Below the pieces are notes generated by a model that worked only from the letters and a program-made list of their open reading frames with translations, ran no database searches and had not been told where the DNA came from. Both the position numbers and the translations under genes were made by a program. Positions 1-8,203 of a stretch of 64,000 bases of DNA are shown here, in pieces. Position 1 is the first letter of the stretch, and the number at the start of each line of letters is the position of its first letter. Source of the stretch: Roseinatronobacter sp052379845 (GTDB lineage Bacteria; Pseudomonadota; Alphaproteobacteria; Rhodobacterales; Rhodobacteraceae). The stretch is taken from assembly GCA_052379845.1 (NCBI GenBank), contig JBQTCF010000025.1; one strand, written 5' to 3'.

Positions 1-1
1 T

Positions 2-250
2 GCATGCTGCAGCTCCTTGTTGGCCTCGCGCGCGCTGGCTAGGGATTCCAAAGCACGAAACCTCCATCAGCACTTTGTTCGCGTGTCGGAAGTTCTCTTG
101 CTGCTCTTGATAGCCATATTGGGCTTTCTGCCCGTGAAAAAAGTTGTTCCTCAGGCGATTAACTACCAGAAGAACGGCTAAAGGCCTTTGAGAATCGTTC
201 CGCTTGGGGGCATTAAACCCTTGTCCGATTTCATTCGGAAGCTTTTGCCC
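2..250 (-). pseudogene. Partial open frame with HEPN-like RNxxxH motif, running off left edge
   Basis: An open reading frame on the minus strand runs without a stop from inside the inverted repeat down to the window edge. Its readable part includes NRLRNNFFHGQK followed by a polar helix-like stretch (QEQQENFRHANKVLMEV). The R-N-N-x-x-H-G pattern is that of HEPN-type RNase/nucleotide-binding families (Rx4-6H). No start codon is convincing, because the frame enters from the repeat arm next to an IS110 remnant, so this is probably the tail of a gene whose 5' end was lost. Family assignment rests on one motif only. Confidence 0.4.
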
Positions 251-444
251 CCCACTGGCCTTGATGATGCAACCGCCCCCCGACCCGCACCGTCCGCACC
301 GTGGACCTGAAACACATTCTTCGCCAGATCCAGTCAGACCGTGATATCCTCTGACATGACCGCTCCCCTTTGTGGATCCTCACAGACCCACCTTGTCACA
401 CAGATGCCGCCGGGGGGCGGTTGCATCATCAAGGCCAGTGGGGG
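249..444. repeat. Perfect 34-bp inverted repeat flanking a 128-bp spacer
   Basis: Bases 249-282 and 411-444 are exact reverse complements over 34 bases; beyond 249 and 444 the match decays. The arms are C-run/G-run bounded and carry an internal TTGATGATGCAACC core. The spacer contains the start of an IS110-like transposase. The arms are far longer than the terminal repeats expected of IS110 elements, so they may reflect an inverted duplication made during element decay. The right arm, read on the plus strand, opens a 34-residue ORF (404-508) with no recognisable product. Confidence 0.85.
283..357 (-). mobile_element. Remnant of IS110-family transposase N-terminus, with in-frame stop
   Basis: Reading leftward from an ATG at 357 gives MSEDITV, a TGA stop, then LDLAKNVFQVHGADGAG, which matches the beginning of IS110-family DEDD transposases (usually GLDLAKxVFQVHG). 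The glycine codon before the first catalytic-Asp motif is replaced by a stop. Homology ends where the inverted-repeat arm begins, after about 25 of an expected 330-350 codons. A purine-rich GGGGAG precedes the ATG. This is a dead fragment of a once mobile element. Confidence 0.7.
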
Positions 445-624
445 CGAAACTGGTATAGCGCTGACCTATGACTGGGCCGAATGGCCGCTGTCTAATGCTG
501 ACTGTTAAAAAACTATAAATCCGATATGCGCTAAAATTCGGGGTTAGTCGCCATCCTATGCGGGAAGTATAGGGGAAAGGTCGTTTCCTAAATGTTTTAA
601 TTTCAGAGTCTCAATGCGGATGAA
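404..624. other. Non-coding stretch between IS relict and tRNA-Ser
   Basis: After the right repeat arm there is a short unsupported ORF to 508 and then AT-richer sequence (TAAAAAACTATAAATCC...) up to the tRNA 3' end. I see no gene, convincing promoter or terminator here. Confidence 0.5.
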
Positions 625-714
625 TGGCGGAGACGATGGGATTCGAACCCACGAGACCCTTCCGGGCCTACTCCCTTAGCAGGGGAGCGCCTTCGACCAC
701 TCGGCCACATCTCC
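625..714 (-). tRNA. tRNA-Ser (anticodon GCU)
   Basis: The reverse strand folds as a class II tRNA: acceptor stem GGAGATG/CGTCTCC with one G-U pair, D-arm GTGGCCGAGTGGTC, anticodon stem CTCCC/GGGAG with loop CTGCTAA (anticodon GCT, reading AGC/AGU), a long variable arm typical of tRNA-Ser, T-arm GTGGGTTCGAATCCCAT, discriminator G and encoded CCA. It is 90 nt long. It lies beside the IS110 relict, consistent with tRNA-flanking DNA collecting mobile elements. Confidence 0.97.
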
Positions 715-1053
715 GTTGATCGGTTTAATGGTGTGGGGGAGGGGCCGCAAGGGGAAAGTGGGGGATTTTGGCAAGAGATTTTTGGAATGCACGGCTGCAT
801 TTGGGGGCTGTGAAACCGCGCAAGTCACTGGGATGGTGTTTTTTAGGGCGGCGGCCGTGTCTGTATACGGGCTATGCAATGAAACCCCATCAGATATGTC
901 ATCGCATAAAGCGAAGCTTACGTCTGTAGTCATGCGATTTGAAAGCACGATATAAGACACCGACCTTACACCAAAAAGTCCCATCGTGTGGTTTCGGGCC
1001 TAGAGGCGCGCCAAATAGGCATTTCATCCTTTGCCTTGGCCAAGGGCAGCTCC
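715..1053. other. Intergenic region between tRNA-Ser and lepA, nothing recognised
   Basis: About 340 bases with short, low-quality ORFs on both strands (for example 716-955 plus) that show no motif, no ribosome-binding site and no family resemblance. It presumably holds the promoter of the leftward tRNA gene. A palindrome GCCTTGGCCAAGG at about 1035-1047 lies just beyond the lepA stop and could help transcript ending, but has no T-tract. Confidence 0.5.
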
Positions 1054-2853
1054 TTAGCCATCCATCTTCAGTGCCGAAATAAACGCCTGTTGCGGAATTT
1101 CCACCTTCCCGAACTGGCGCATCTTCTTCTTACCGGCTTTCTGCTTTTCCAGAAGCTTCTTTTTCCGCGTCACGTCCCCGCCATAGCATTTCGCCGTCAC
1201 GTCCTTGCGTAGGGCGGCCAGTGTTTCGCGCGCGATGACCTTGCCGCCAATGGCTGCCTGAATGGGGATTTTGAACATGTGGCGGGGGATCAGCTCTTTC
1301 AGCTTCTCGCACATCGCGCGGCCGCGCATTTCGGCGCGGTCGCGGTGCACCATCATCGACAGCGCGTCCACGGGTTCGTCATTGACCAGCACCTGCATCT
1401 TGACCAGATTATCCTGCCGGTAGCCGGTGATTTCATAGTCGAATGACGCATAGCCCTTGGAAATGGATTTCAGGCGGTCATAGAAATCGAACACCACCTC
1501 GTTCAGGGGCAGGTCATAAACCACCATGGCGCGGCTGCCCGCATAGGTCAGTTCCTGCTGGATGCCGCGGCGGTCCTGGCACAGTTTCAGCACATCGCCC
1601 AGATAGTCATCGGGCACCAGCACTGTGGCCTTGATGCGCGGTTCTTCAATATGGTCCACATGCGTCAGGTCGGGCATGTCGGCAGGGTTGTGCAACTCCG
1701 TCACCGACCCGTCGCGCATATGAACATGGTAGACCACAGAAGGCGCGGTGGTGATCAGGTCGATGTCATATTCACGTTCCAGCCGGTCGCGGATGACTTC
1801 CAGATGCAACAGCCCCAGAAACCCGCAGCGGAACCCGAAGCCCAGCGCGGCCGAACTTTCCATTTCATAGCTGAAGGACGCGTCATTCAACGCCAGTTTT
1901 TCAACCGCGTTGCGCAGGTCGTCGAATTCCGCCGAATCGACAGGGAACAACCCGCAAAACACCACCGGAACCGAGGGTTTGAAGCCGGGCAGGGGCGTTT
2001 CGCAGCCTTTCTTTTCATGGGTGATGGTATCGCCCACTTTGGTGTCGCGCACTTGTTTGATGCTGGCAGTGAATACGCCAATGTCGCCGGGGCCAAGTTC
2101 GGGCACATCGACCATGGCAGGTTTCAGCACGGCCAGTTTGTCGATGCCGTATTTCGCGCCGGTCTGCATCATCTTGATGTTGTCACCCTTGCGGATAACC
2201 CCGTCCATGACGCGAAACAGCACGACCACCCCCAGATAGGCGTCATACCAGCTGTCCACCAGCATGGCCTTCAGGGGGGCGTTGCGTTCACCCTTGGGGG
2301 CCGGCAGGCGCTTGACGATCGCTTCCAGCACATCGGGAATGCCCAGGCCGGATTTCGCGGAAATCAGCACTGCGTCGGACGCATCCAGCCCGATCACGTC
2401 TTCGATCTGCGCCTTGACCTGTTCGGGTTCGGCGGCGGGCAGGTCGATCTTGTTGAGCACCGGCACAATTTCATGGCCCGCATCAAGGGCCGTGTAGACA
2501 TTGGCCAATGTCTGCGCTTCCACCCCCTGGCTGGCATCGACGACCAGAAGCGAGCCTTCTACCGCGCGCATGGAGCGGCTGACCTCATAGGCGAAATCGA
2601 CATGGCCGGGTGTGTCAATCAGGTTGAGCACATAGGCCTGCCCGTCCTGCGCCACATAATCAATGCGCACAGTGTTGGCCTTGATGGTGATCCCGCGTTC
2701 GCGTTCAATATCCATCGCGTCGAGCAATTGCTCTTTCATGTCGCGGTCGGACACTGTGCCGGTTGACTGGATCAACCGGTCGGCAAGCGTGGATTTACCG
2801 TGGTCAATATGCGCCACGATGGAGAAATTGCGGATGTGCGAAAGCTCTGTCAT
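1054..2853 (-). CDS. lepA: Elongation factor 4 (LepA), ribosome back-translocating GTPase
   Basis: A 599-residue cytosolic translational GTPase. G1 AHIDHGKST is at residues 14-22, then RERGITIK (G2), IDTPGHVDF (G3) and NKID (G4), EF-G-like domains II/III/V, and the LepA-specific C-terminal domain with basic KKKMRQFGKVEIPQQAF. The start MTELSHIRN is preferred over an upstream ATG 36 bases earlier because it gives the usual LepA length and N-terminus. LepA remodels stalled or mistranslocated ribosomes. It is a single-gene unit here; the next upstream gene starts about 65 bases away. Confidence 0.97.
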   Translation of the reverse strand: MTELSHIRNFSIVAHIDHGKSTLADRLIQSTGTVSDRDMKEQLLDAMDIERERGITIKANTVRIDYVAQDGQAYVLNLIDTPGHVDFAYEVSRSMRAVEGSLLVVDASQGVEAQTLANVYTALDAGHEIVPVLNKIDLPAAEPEQVKAQIEDVIGLDASDAVLISAKSGLGIPDVLEAIVKRLPAPKGERNAPLKAMLVDSWYDAYLGVVVLFRVMDGVIRKGDNIKMMQTGAKYGIDKLAVLKPAMVDVPELGPGDIGVFTASIKQVRDTKVGDTITHEKKGCETPLPGFKPSVPVVFCGLFPVDSAEFDDLRNAVEKLALNDASFSYEMESSAALGFGFRCGFLGLLHLEVIRDRLEREYDIDLITTAPSVVYHVHMRDGSVTELHNPADMPDLTHVDHIEEPRIKATVLVPDDYLGDVLKLCQDRRGIQQELTYAGSRAMVVYDLPLNEVVFDFYDRLKSISKGYASFDYEITGYRQDNLVKMQVLVNDEPVDALSMMVHRDRAEMRGRAMCEKLKELIPRHMFKIPIQAAIGGKVIARETLAALRKDVTAKCYGGDVTRKKKLLEKQKAGKKKMRQFGKVEIPQQAFISALKMDG

Positions 2854-2918
2854 AGGTGACGATATGTAGGGGAAACGCGCGCTGGTCAATATCCCGCGCG
2901 CGTGTGGCGCATAGTATT

Positions 2919-3764
2919 TCAGTCGTGACTGTGGCGGCGCGAATACCGGTTGTGGGACGGGCTATACCAGCCGTCCAGCGCGCCGGCGGGGGGGGCATGC
3001 ACACTGACCTCCAGCGGGTGGCATTGGGGGGTGTCAGAACTGTGTTCGCACCCGCAATCCCCACCGGGACAGGCGGACAGGGCGCAAAGCAGGTCAATCT
3101 CGGCAAAGAATTCGATATAGTCGCCCTTGCGCGCAGGGCTTGCCTTCATGAAATACTGGCCCGTGTCCTGCGTAAAGCCTGTGCACATGAACACATTCAG
3201 CACATCATGCACCAGCGCCTCGGCCTCTGACAGGGGTTTGTCCAGATGCTCGGCCAACGCGCGGGTCAGGTTGGAATGGCAGGTCTGGTGGTAATCCTGC
3301 CCGGTCAGCAGGTGGTGGGTGTAGGGGTCGCAGCGCGTGCCAATCACATCATGCACGCGGCCCCCGTGTTCATCAACGCCGTACCAGTCCAGCGTGTCAC
3401 TCAGCACTGTTGCCATGGGGCGCAGATAGGGCAGGCAGGACCACAGCCTGTCACCCACATTGATATGGCTGCCATGCAGGGCGCGGGTCTTGCCGGAATA
3501 GAAATGTTCTTCAAGGTTGCGCGCTTCAAACAGGTTCAGATCGCCCACTTGCGCGCCCTCAAGGCAGGAAATGCGAAAGAAGCTGCCCGCAGTCACATAA
3601 AAACAGCGCGCCTCGCGCGGGGGAATAGTGATGCGGTTTGTCTCGGTGGCCTTTGCGCGTGCCGCCCGATAGGTGTCCAGCGGGGGCTTGCGCAATGTGT
3701 CATTGGGATAACAGATTACCGGCGCGAGTTTGCGGCGGGCATCAGCATCTTTAGGGGCTTTCAT
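2919..3764 (-). CDS. Urea carboxylase-associated (DUF1989) family protein
   Basis: A 281-residue soluble protein of the DUF1989/urea-amidolyase-associated family. Members usually sit beside urea carboxylase-allophanate hydrolase, but no such genes are in this window. Family-like stretches are VICYPNDTLRKPP, GDLNLFEARNLEEHFYSGKTR and NVFMCTGFTQDTGQYF; the conserved Cys cluster CPGGDCGC probably binds a metal. The start MKAPKDAD is chosen because its ATG overlaps the upstream stop (TGATG) and is preceded by AGGAG. It is translationally coupled to the small membrane protein upstream. The function of stand-alone copies is not known. Confidence 0.85.
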   Translation of the reverse strand: MKAPKDADARRKLAPVICYPNDTLRKPPLDTYRAARAKATETNRITIPPREARCFYVTAGSFFRISCLEGAQVGDLNLFEARNLEEHFYSGKTRALHGSHINVGDRLWSCLPYLRPMATVLSDTLDWYGVDEHGGRVHDVIGTRCDPYTHHLLTGQDYHQTCHSNLTRALAEHLDKPLSEAEALVHDVLNVFMCTGFTQDTGQYFMKASPARKGDYIEFFAEIDLLCALSACPGGDCGCEHSSDTPQCHPLEVSVHAPPAGALDGWYSPSHNRYSRRHSHD

Positions 3765-3964
3765 CACTGTTCTCCTGCCAGACATTCCTTGGGTTCACGT
3801 CCCTTCGGCAAGGCGGTTTGCGCACCGCAGGCCACACAGATGAACATCACCCGCCCATCGGCCAGTTGCCGCGTATCCCTGCGCCAGCGGCAGCCGCGCG
3901 TTTCCCATGGCCGAAGCAAAAGAATAACGGCAAGCGCCACAAGCAATGCAAGGATTACAAACAT
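3764..3964 (-). CDS. Small membrane protein with C-terminal CxxC
   Basis: A 66-residue protein: one hydrophobic segment at residues 1-19 (MFVILALLVALAVILLL), a basic stretch after it (RPWETRGCRWRRD), and FICVACG with a CxxC pair near the C-terminus, suggesting a one-pass membrane anchor with a cytosolic metal-binding or redox knuckle. Its stop overlaps the start of the DUF1989 gene by one base, so the two are co-translated. I chose the internal ATG because the longer in-frame extension upstream lacks a ribosome-binding site and reads as poor-quality sequence. I do not recognise a named family. Confidence 0.65.
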   Translation of the reverse strand: MFVILALLVALAVILLLRPWETRGCRWRRDTRQLADGRVMFICVACGAQTALPKGREPKECLAGEQ

Positions 3965-4220
3965 GGTCCATGTTGTGCCGCAGAAGCGCGCAACCTTCAA
4001 GCTGTCATTGCGCCCATGCGGCAATTGCACCGCCCTGCGCCGCGCATCAGCGAGCGATCCGGGCGCAGTTTTATCAATAAAGCCAAACAGAACCTGATGG
4101 AAAACCCGCAAGATCGCTGTCTATTTTAGCCTTGCCTGACAGGGCCCAGCCATTAAGGTGCCTGCGCAGAGATGACACGCCGCAGGGCGGTGCGGATAAA
4201 AGTAAGGGATACCAGACCAT

Positions 4221-6371
4221 ATGGCACAAAGCGTTGCGCGAAGCGGGCTGCAGGTTGACGCGGAACTCGCGGCTTTTGTAGAAGACATGGCCCTGCCGGG
4301 AAGCGGCATTGACCCTGAAACCTTCTGGCAGGGGTTCGCGGATCTGGTGCATGACCTGACGCCGCGCAACCGCGAATTGCTGGACAAACGCGCCGCTTTG
4401 CAGGCGCAGATTGATGACTGGCATGTGCAGAAACGTGGTCAGGTGCATGATCTTGCAAGCTATAAGGAATTCTTGAAACAAATCGGGTATTTACTGCCAG
4501 AAGTTGCGCCGTTTCAGGTGACCACTGAAAATGTCGACCCTGAAATCGCCACGACTGCCGGTGCACAGCTTGTGGTCCCCGTGACCAATGCGCGCTACGC
4601 GCTGAATGCCGCCAATGCGCGCTGGGGCAGCCTGTATGACGCGCTGTATGGCACCGATGCCATGGGGAAAACGCCCCCCGCTGGCGGGTATGAGCAAGGG
4701 CATGGCGCGCGCGTCATTGCGCGTGCGCGGGTGTTTCTGGATGCCGCGTTTCCCCTGGCGGGCCACAGCCATGCCGATGCACGGCTGTATCATGTCAAGC
4801 AAGGCGCCTTGCTGGTGGATGGCAAGCCGCTGGAAAGCCCCGAAAAATTCGCGGGCTACCTTGGCGATCCGCGCGCGCCAGACGCAGTGTATCTGGTCAA
4901 TAACGGGTTGCATGTGGAATTGCTGTTCAACCGCGCGCACCCCATTGGCGGGCGCGATCAGGCGTGTCTGGCCGATATTCGCATTGAATCCGCGTTGACC
5001 GCGATCATGGATTGCGAAGATTCCGTGGCCTGTGTGGACGCCGCCGACAAGGTGGCGGCCTATGGCAATTGGCTGGGCCTGATGAAAGGCGACCTTAGCG
5101 CCGATCTGGAAAAAGGCGGGCGCACCCTCACCCGCCGCCTGAACCCCGACCTGACCATCAGCGCCCCTGATGGCAGCACCAAACACCTGAAGGGGCGCGC
5201 TGTCTTGTGGGTGCGCAATGTGGGCCACCTGATGACCAACCCCGCCATTGTGGACAAGCACGGCGATGAGGTGTTCGAGGGGCTGATGGATGCCATGATC
5301 ACCACGCTTTGCGCGCTGCATGACCTGCGCAAAACCGATGGTCCGCGCAATTCTGCCACCGGGTCGGTCTATATCGTCAAACCCAAAATGCACGGCCCCG
5401 AAGAAGTGGGTTTCGCAGATGAAATTTTTGCGCGCGTCGAAAAGGTGCTGGGGCTTGCGCCCAACACCATCAAGATGGGTGTTATGGATGAAGAACGCCG
5501 CACATCCGTAAATTTGCAGCAATGCATCCATGCCGCGCGCCACCGTATCGCATTTATCAACACGGGGTTTCTGGACCGCACCGGCGATGAAATTCACACC
5601 AGCATGGAAGCGGGACCGTTTTCGCGCAAGGATTTCATCAAGCGCAAGGGCTGGATCAAGGCTTATGAGGACCGCAATGTGGATATTGGCCTTGAATGCG
5701 GGCTGATGGGGCGCGCGCAAATCGGCAAGGGCATGTGGGCCATGCCCGACCAGATGGCCGCCATGCTGGAGGCCAAGATCGAACACCCCAAATCCGGGGC
5801 GAATACTGCATGGGTGCCGTCGCCCACCGCCGCCACCTTGCACGCGCTGCATTATCATCAGGTCAATGTGCGCGCGGTTCAGGAAAAACTGGCCAAGGGC
5901 GGACGGCGCGCGCATGTCGAGGCGCTTTTGGACATACCGCTGGCCAGTTTCCGCAAATGGACGCGCGATCAGATCATCCGAGAGGTTGAAAACAACGCGC
6001 AAGGTATTCTGGGCTATGTCGTGCGTTGGATCGATCAGGGGGTCGGCTGTTCAAAAGTGCCCGATATCAACGATGTGGGCCTGATGGAGGATCGCGCCAC
6101 CTGTCGTATTTCCAGCCAGCATGTGGCCAACTGGCTGCATCATGGCGTGGTGTCCGATAACGATGTGATGGACGCCATGAAGCGCATGGCCGAAGTGGTG
6201 GACCGCCAGAACGCCGCTGACCCTGCCTACCGGCCCATGGCCCCCGCATTTGACGGTATCGCCTTCATGGCGGCGTGCGATCTGGTGTTCAAAGGGCGCG
6301 CGCAACCGTCCGGCTATACGGAACCGGTGCTGCATGCGCGCAGGCTGGAACTGAAGGCGTCATTGGCGTGA
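4221..6371 (+). CDS. glcB: Malate synthase G
   Basis: A 716-residue single-chain malate synthase, close to the roughly 720 residues of isoform G. It condenses glyoxylate with acetyl-CoA to malate. Visible landmarks are KPKMHGPEEVGFADEIF, MDEERRTSVNL (the glutamate that binds magnesium) and the signature FINTGFLDRTGDEIHTSMEA. In organisms using the ethylmalonyl-CoA pathway it completes acetate assimilation, which fits the ccr, mcmA and pccAB genes elsewhere in the window. No isocitrate lyase is present here. It has its own strong downstream terminator. Confidence 0.97.
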   Translation: MAQSVARSGLQVDAELAAFVEDMALPGSGIDPETFWQGFADLVHDLTPRNRELLDKRAALQAQIDDWHVQKRGQVHDLASYKEFLKQIGYLLPEVAPFQVTTENVDPEIATTAGAQLVVPVTNARYALNAANARWGSLYDALYGTDAMGKTPPAGGYEQGHGARVIARARVFLDAAFPLAGHSHADARLYHVKQGALLVDGKPLESPEKFAGYLGDPRAPDAVYLVNNGLHVELLFNRAHPIGGRDQACLADIRIESALTAIMDCEDSVACVDAADKVAAYGNWLGLMKGDLSADLEKGGRTLTRRLNPDLTISAPDGSTKHLKGRAVLWVRNVGHLMTNPAIVDKHGDEVFEGLMDAMITTLCALHDLRKTDGPRNSATGSVYIVKPKMHGPEEVGFADEIFARVEKVLGLAPNTIKMGVMDEERRTSVNLQQCIHAARHRIAFINTGFLDRTGDEIHTSMEAGPFSRKDFIKRKGWIKAYEDRNVDIGLECGLMGRAQIGKGMWAMPDQMAAMLEAKIEHPKSGANTAWVPSPTAATLHALHYHQVNVRAVQEKLAKGGRRAHVEALLDIPLASFRKWTRDQIIREVENNAQGILGYVVRWIDQGVGCSKVPDINDVGLMEDRATCRISSQHVANWLHHGVVSDNDVMDAMKRMAEVVDRQNAADPAYRPMAPAFDGIAFMAACDLVFKGRAQPSGYTEPVLHARRLELKASLA

Positions 6372-6379
6372 ATGCCCCA

Positions 6380-6415
6380 TCAGGGCCGCAGCGGGAACCT
6401 GTGGCCCTGATTTTT
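6380..6415 (+). terminator. Rho-independent terminator after glcB
   Basis: Perfect 8-bp stem TCAGGGCC / GGCCCTGA (6380-6387 and 6403-6410) with a 15-base loop, followed directly by TTTTTATT. It lies 8 bases beyond the glcB stop. Confidence 0.9.
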
Positions 6416-6493
6416 ATTCAGTATCAGCATGTTGCAAGACTACCTTAACGTAAGAAATTAAGCACGACGCGCAACGCTTTGTTTTAGTTGAAA

Positions 6494-7549
6494 TTACACC
6501 GTTTGAAGCGCCGCAAGGAAGCTATCCACCTGTTCTTTCGTCGTGGACCATGACGCAACCAGCCGCCCTGCGACCGGCGCATCGGGCGGGCCGTCCAGAA
6601 CCGCGCTGTCCGGCCAAAGATAATAGTGCGCGCCCGCCGCCTGCAACCGCGTATGAATGGCACGCGGCAGGTTCACAAACAGCATATTGCCGCCTCGGTC
6701 GAACAGTAGCTGTGCGTCAGGGTGACGCGCCAGCCCGTCTTCCAGCCTTGCCGCCATGGCGTTTGCATCTGCGGCAAGTTTCAGCCAAAGGTCATCTTGC
6801 AACCATGCCAGCATCTGCGCGGCCAGATAGCGGTTCTTGGACAGCAGATGACCGCCACGCTTGCGACGCAGCTGGAATTCCCATGCTTGCGCGGGGTCGA
6901 ACATCACCACCGCCTCGACGCCCAACAACCCGTTTTTGGTGCCACCCAGCGACAGGACATCAACACCGGCCTGCCAGCTGTATTCGGCCGGGCTGCCCCC
7001 CTCGGCCACCAGAGCATTGGCAAAACGCGCGCCATCCAGATGCACCGGCAGGGCATGGAGCCGCGCAATATCACACAATGTGCGCAATTCGGCCATAGTG
7101 TAGCGGGTGCCGCATTCTGTCAGGTTGGTCAGGCTTAGCATGGCGGGCTGCACCTGATGCACCCCCCCTTTGCCCGCGCCGCCAAGGGCGTGTTCCAGTG
7201 TATGCGCCGTAAGTTTCGCATGCGCCCCGTGCAATGGCACCAGCTTCGCACCATTGGTGAAAAACTCAGGCGCGCCGCATTCATCAACATTGATATGGGC
7301 CAGCTCGTGGCAATAGACCGCGCCCCATGGCGGGGTGTGGCTGGCAATGGCCAGCGCATTGGCGGCGGACCCGGTGGTGACCAGAAACACCTCGGCCTTG
7401 GGGGCGTCAAAAACAGCGCGGATGCGGTCGCGCAGCGCAAGGGTAAGGGGGTCATTGCCATAGCCCGGCGCAAACCCGTCATTTGCGCGCGCCAACCCGT
7501 CAAGAACCTGCCGGGGCACACCCGATGTATTGTCAGAAGCAAAGAACAT
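6494..7549 (-). CDS. ltaE: Low-specificity L-threonine aldolase
   Basis: A 351-residue PLP-dependent fold-type I enzyme that cleaves L-threonine/allo-threonine to glycine and acetaldehyde. The N-terminal motif FFASDNTSGVP binds the active site, VTTGSAANALA holds the cofactor phosphate, HLDGARFANAL carries the PLP-pyridine aspartate, and LGGTKNG holds the Schiff-base lysine. The start MFFASDNT is the family norm; an upstream ATG would add ten residues. It is convergent with glcB and divergent from nfuA. Confidence 0.92.
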   Translation of the reverse strand: MFFASDNTSGVPRQVLDGLARANDGFAPGYGNDPLTLALRDRIRAVFDAPKAEVFLVTTGSAANALAIASHTPPWGAVYCHELAHINVDECGAPEFFTNGAKLVPLHGAHAKLTAHTLEHALGGAGKGGVHQVQPAMLSLTNLTECGTRYTMAELRTLCDIARLHALPVHLDGARFANALVAEGGSPAEYSWQAGVDVLSLGGTKNGLLGVEAVVMFDPAQAWEFQLRRKRGGHLLSKNRYLAAQMLAWLQDDLWLKLAADANAMAARLEDGLARHPDAQLLFDRGGNMLFVNLPRAIHTRLQAAGAHYYLWPDSAVLDGPPDAPVAGRLVASWSTTKEQVDSFLAALQTV

Positions 7550-7645
7550 GCCCTGAAACTGTCGTGCCATCACGGCCATGTCAAGCGCGCCTTGACAGGG
7601 GACAGGGCAGGGCGCATATCCCTTGAAATACAGGAGTGATGCGCA

Positions 7646-8203
7646 ATGTTTATTCAGACTGAATCCACCCCAAACCCCGCTACGCTGAAATTTCTGCCCG
7701 GTCAGGACGTGCTGGGCATGGGAACAGCTGACTTTCCTTCAGTGGAAACCGCGGGCACGTCCCCCCTTGCCAGCCGCCTGTTTGGTGTCAGCGGTGTGAC
7801 AGGGGTTTTTCTGGGGTCGGATTTTGTGACGGTCACCAAAGCCGATGATGTCGATTGGCAGCATATCAAGCCCGAAATTCTGGGCGCGATCATGGAGCAT
7901 TTCCAATCCGGCGCTGTGGTCATGGACGGGGATGCGGGCACAGGCCATGTGGCCCATGACGGGCCTGATGGTGAAATTGTGAACCAGATCAAGGAATTGC
8001 TGGACACCCGCGTGCGCCCCGCTGTCGCGCAGGACGGCGGCGATATTACCTTTCACGGGTTTGAACGCGGTGTCGTCTATCTGCACATGAAGGGGGCCTG
8101 CGCGGGCTGCCCGTCATCAACCCTGACGCTGAAAATGGGGATTGAGAACCTGTTGCGTCATTACATCCCCGAAGTCACCGAGGTGCGCCCGGTTGCTGTC
8201 TGA
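7646..8203 (+). CDS. nfuA: NfuA/NifU-type iron-sulfur carrier protein
   Basis: A 185-residue protein with an N-terminal Nfu_N domain (FIQTESTPNPATLKFLPG) and a C-terminal NifU domain whose CAGCPSST supplies the CxxC that holds a transient 4Fe-4S cluster between two subunits. It delivers clusters to apo-proteins such as radical-SAM enzymes; rimO in this window would be a plausible client. It is the first gene of an apparent nfuA-tsaB-rimI operon and overlaps the proposed tsaB start by 11 bases. Confidence 0.95.
   Translation: MFIQTESTPNPATLKFLPGQDVLGMGTADFPSVETAGTSPLASRLFGVSGVTGVFLGSDFVTVTKADDVDWQHIKPEILGAIMEHFQSGAVVMDGDAGTGHVAHDGPDGEIVNQIKELLDTRVRPAVAQDGGDITFHGFERGVVYLHMKGACAGCPSSTLTLKMGIENLLRHYIPEVTEVRPVAV

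Noticed and set aside
404..508. 34-residue ORF starting in the right repeat arm
   Set aside because: Start lies in repeat DNA, with no ribosome-binding site and no known family; kept only as a note under the repeat.
716..955. 79-codon ORF between tRNA-Ser and lepA
   Set aside because: It overlaps the tRNA promoter side, has no ribosome-binding site and no recognisable sequence.
1651..2766. Long plus-strand ORF (371 codons) opposite lepA
   Set aside because: It lies entirely within the well-supported lepA gene, has no family motifs and is a GC-rich antisense shadow.
4491..6002. Antisense ORF of 503 codons opposite glcB
   Set aside because: It mirrors the malate synthase gene; its His/Gln-rich, motif-free composition is typical of a reverse-frame shadow.
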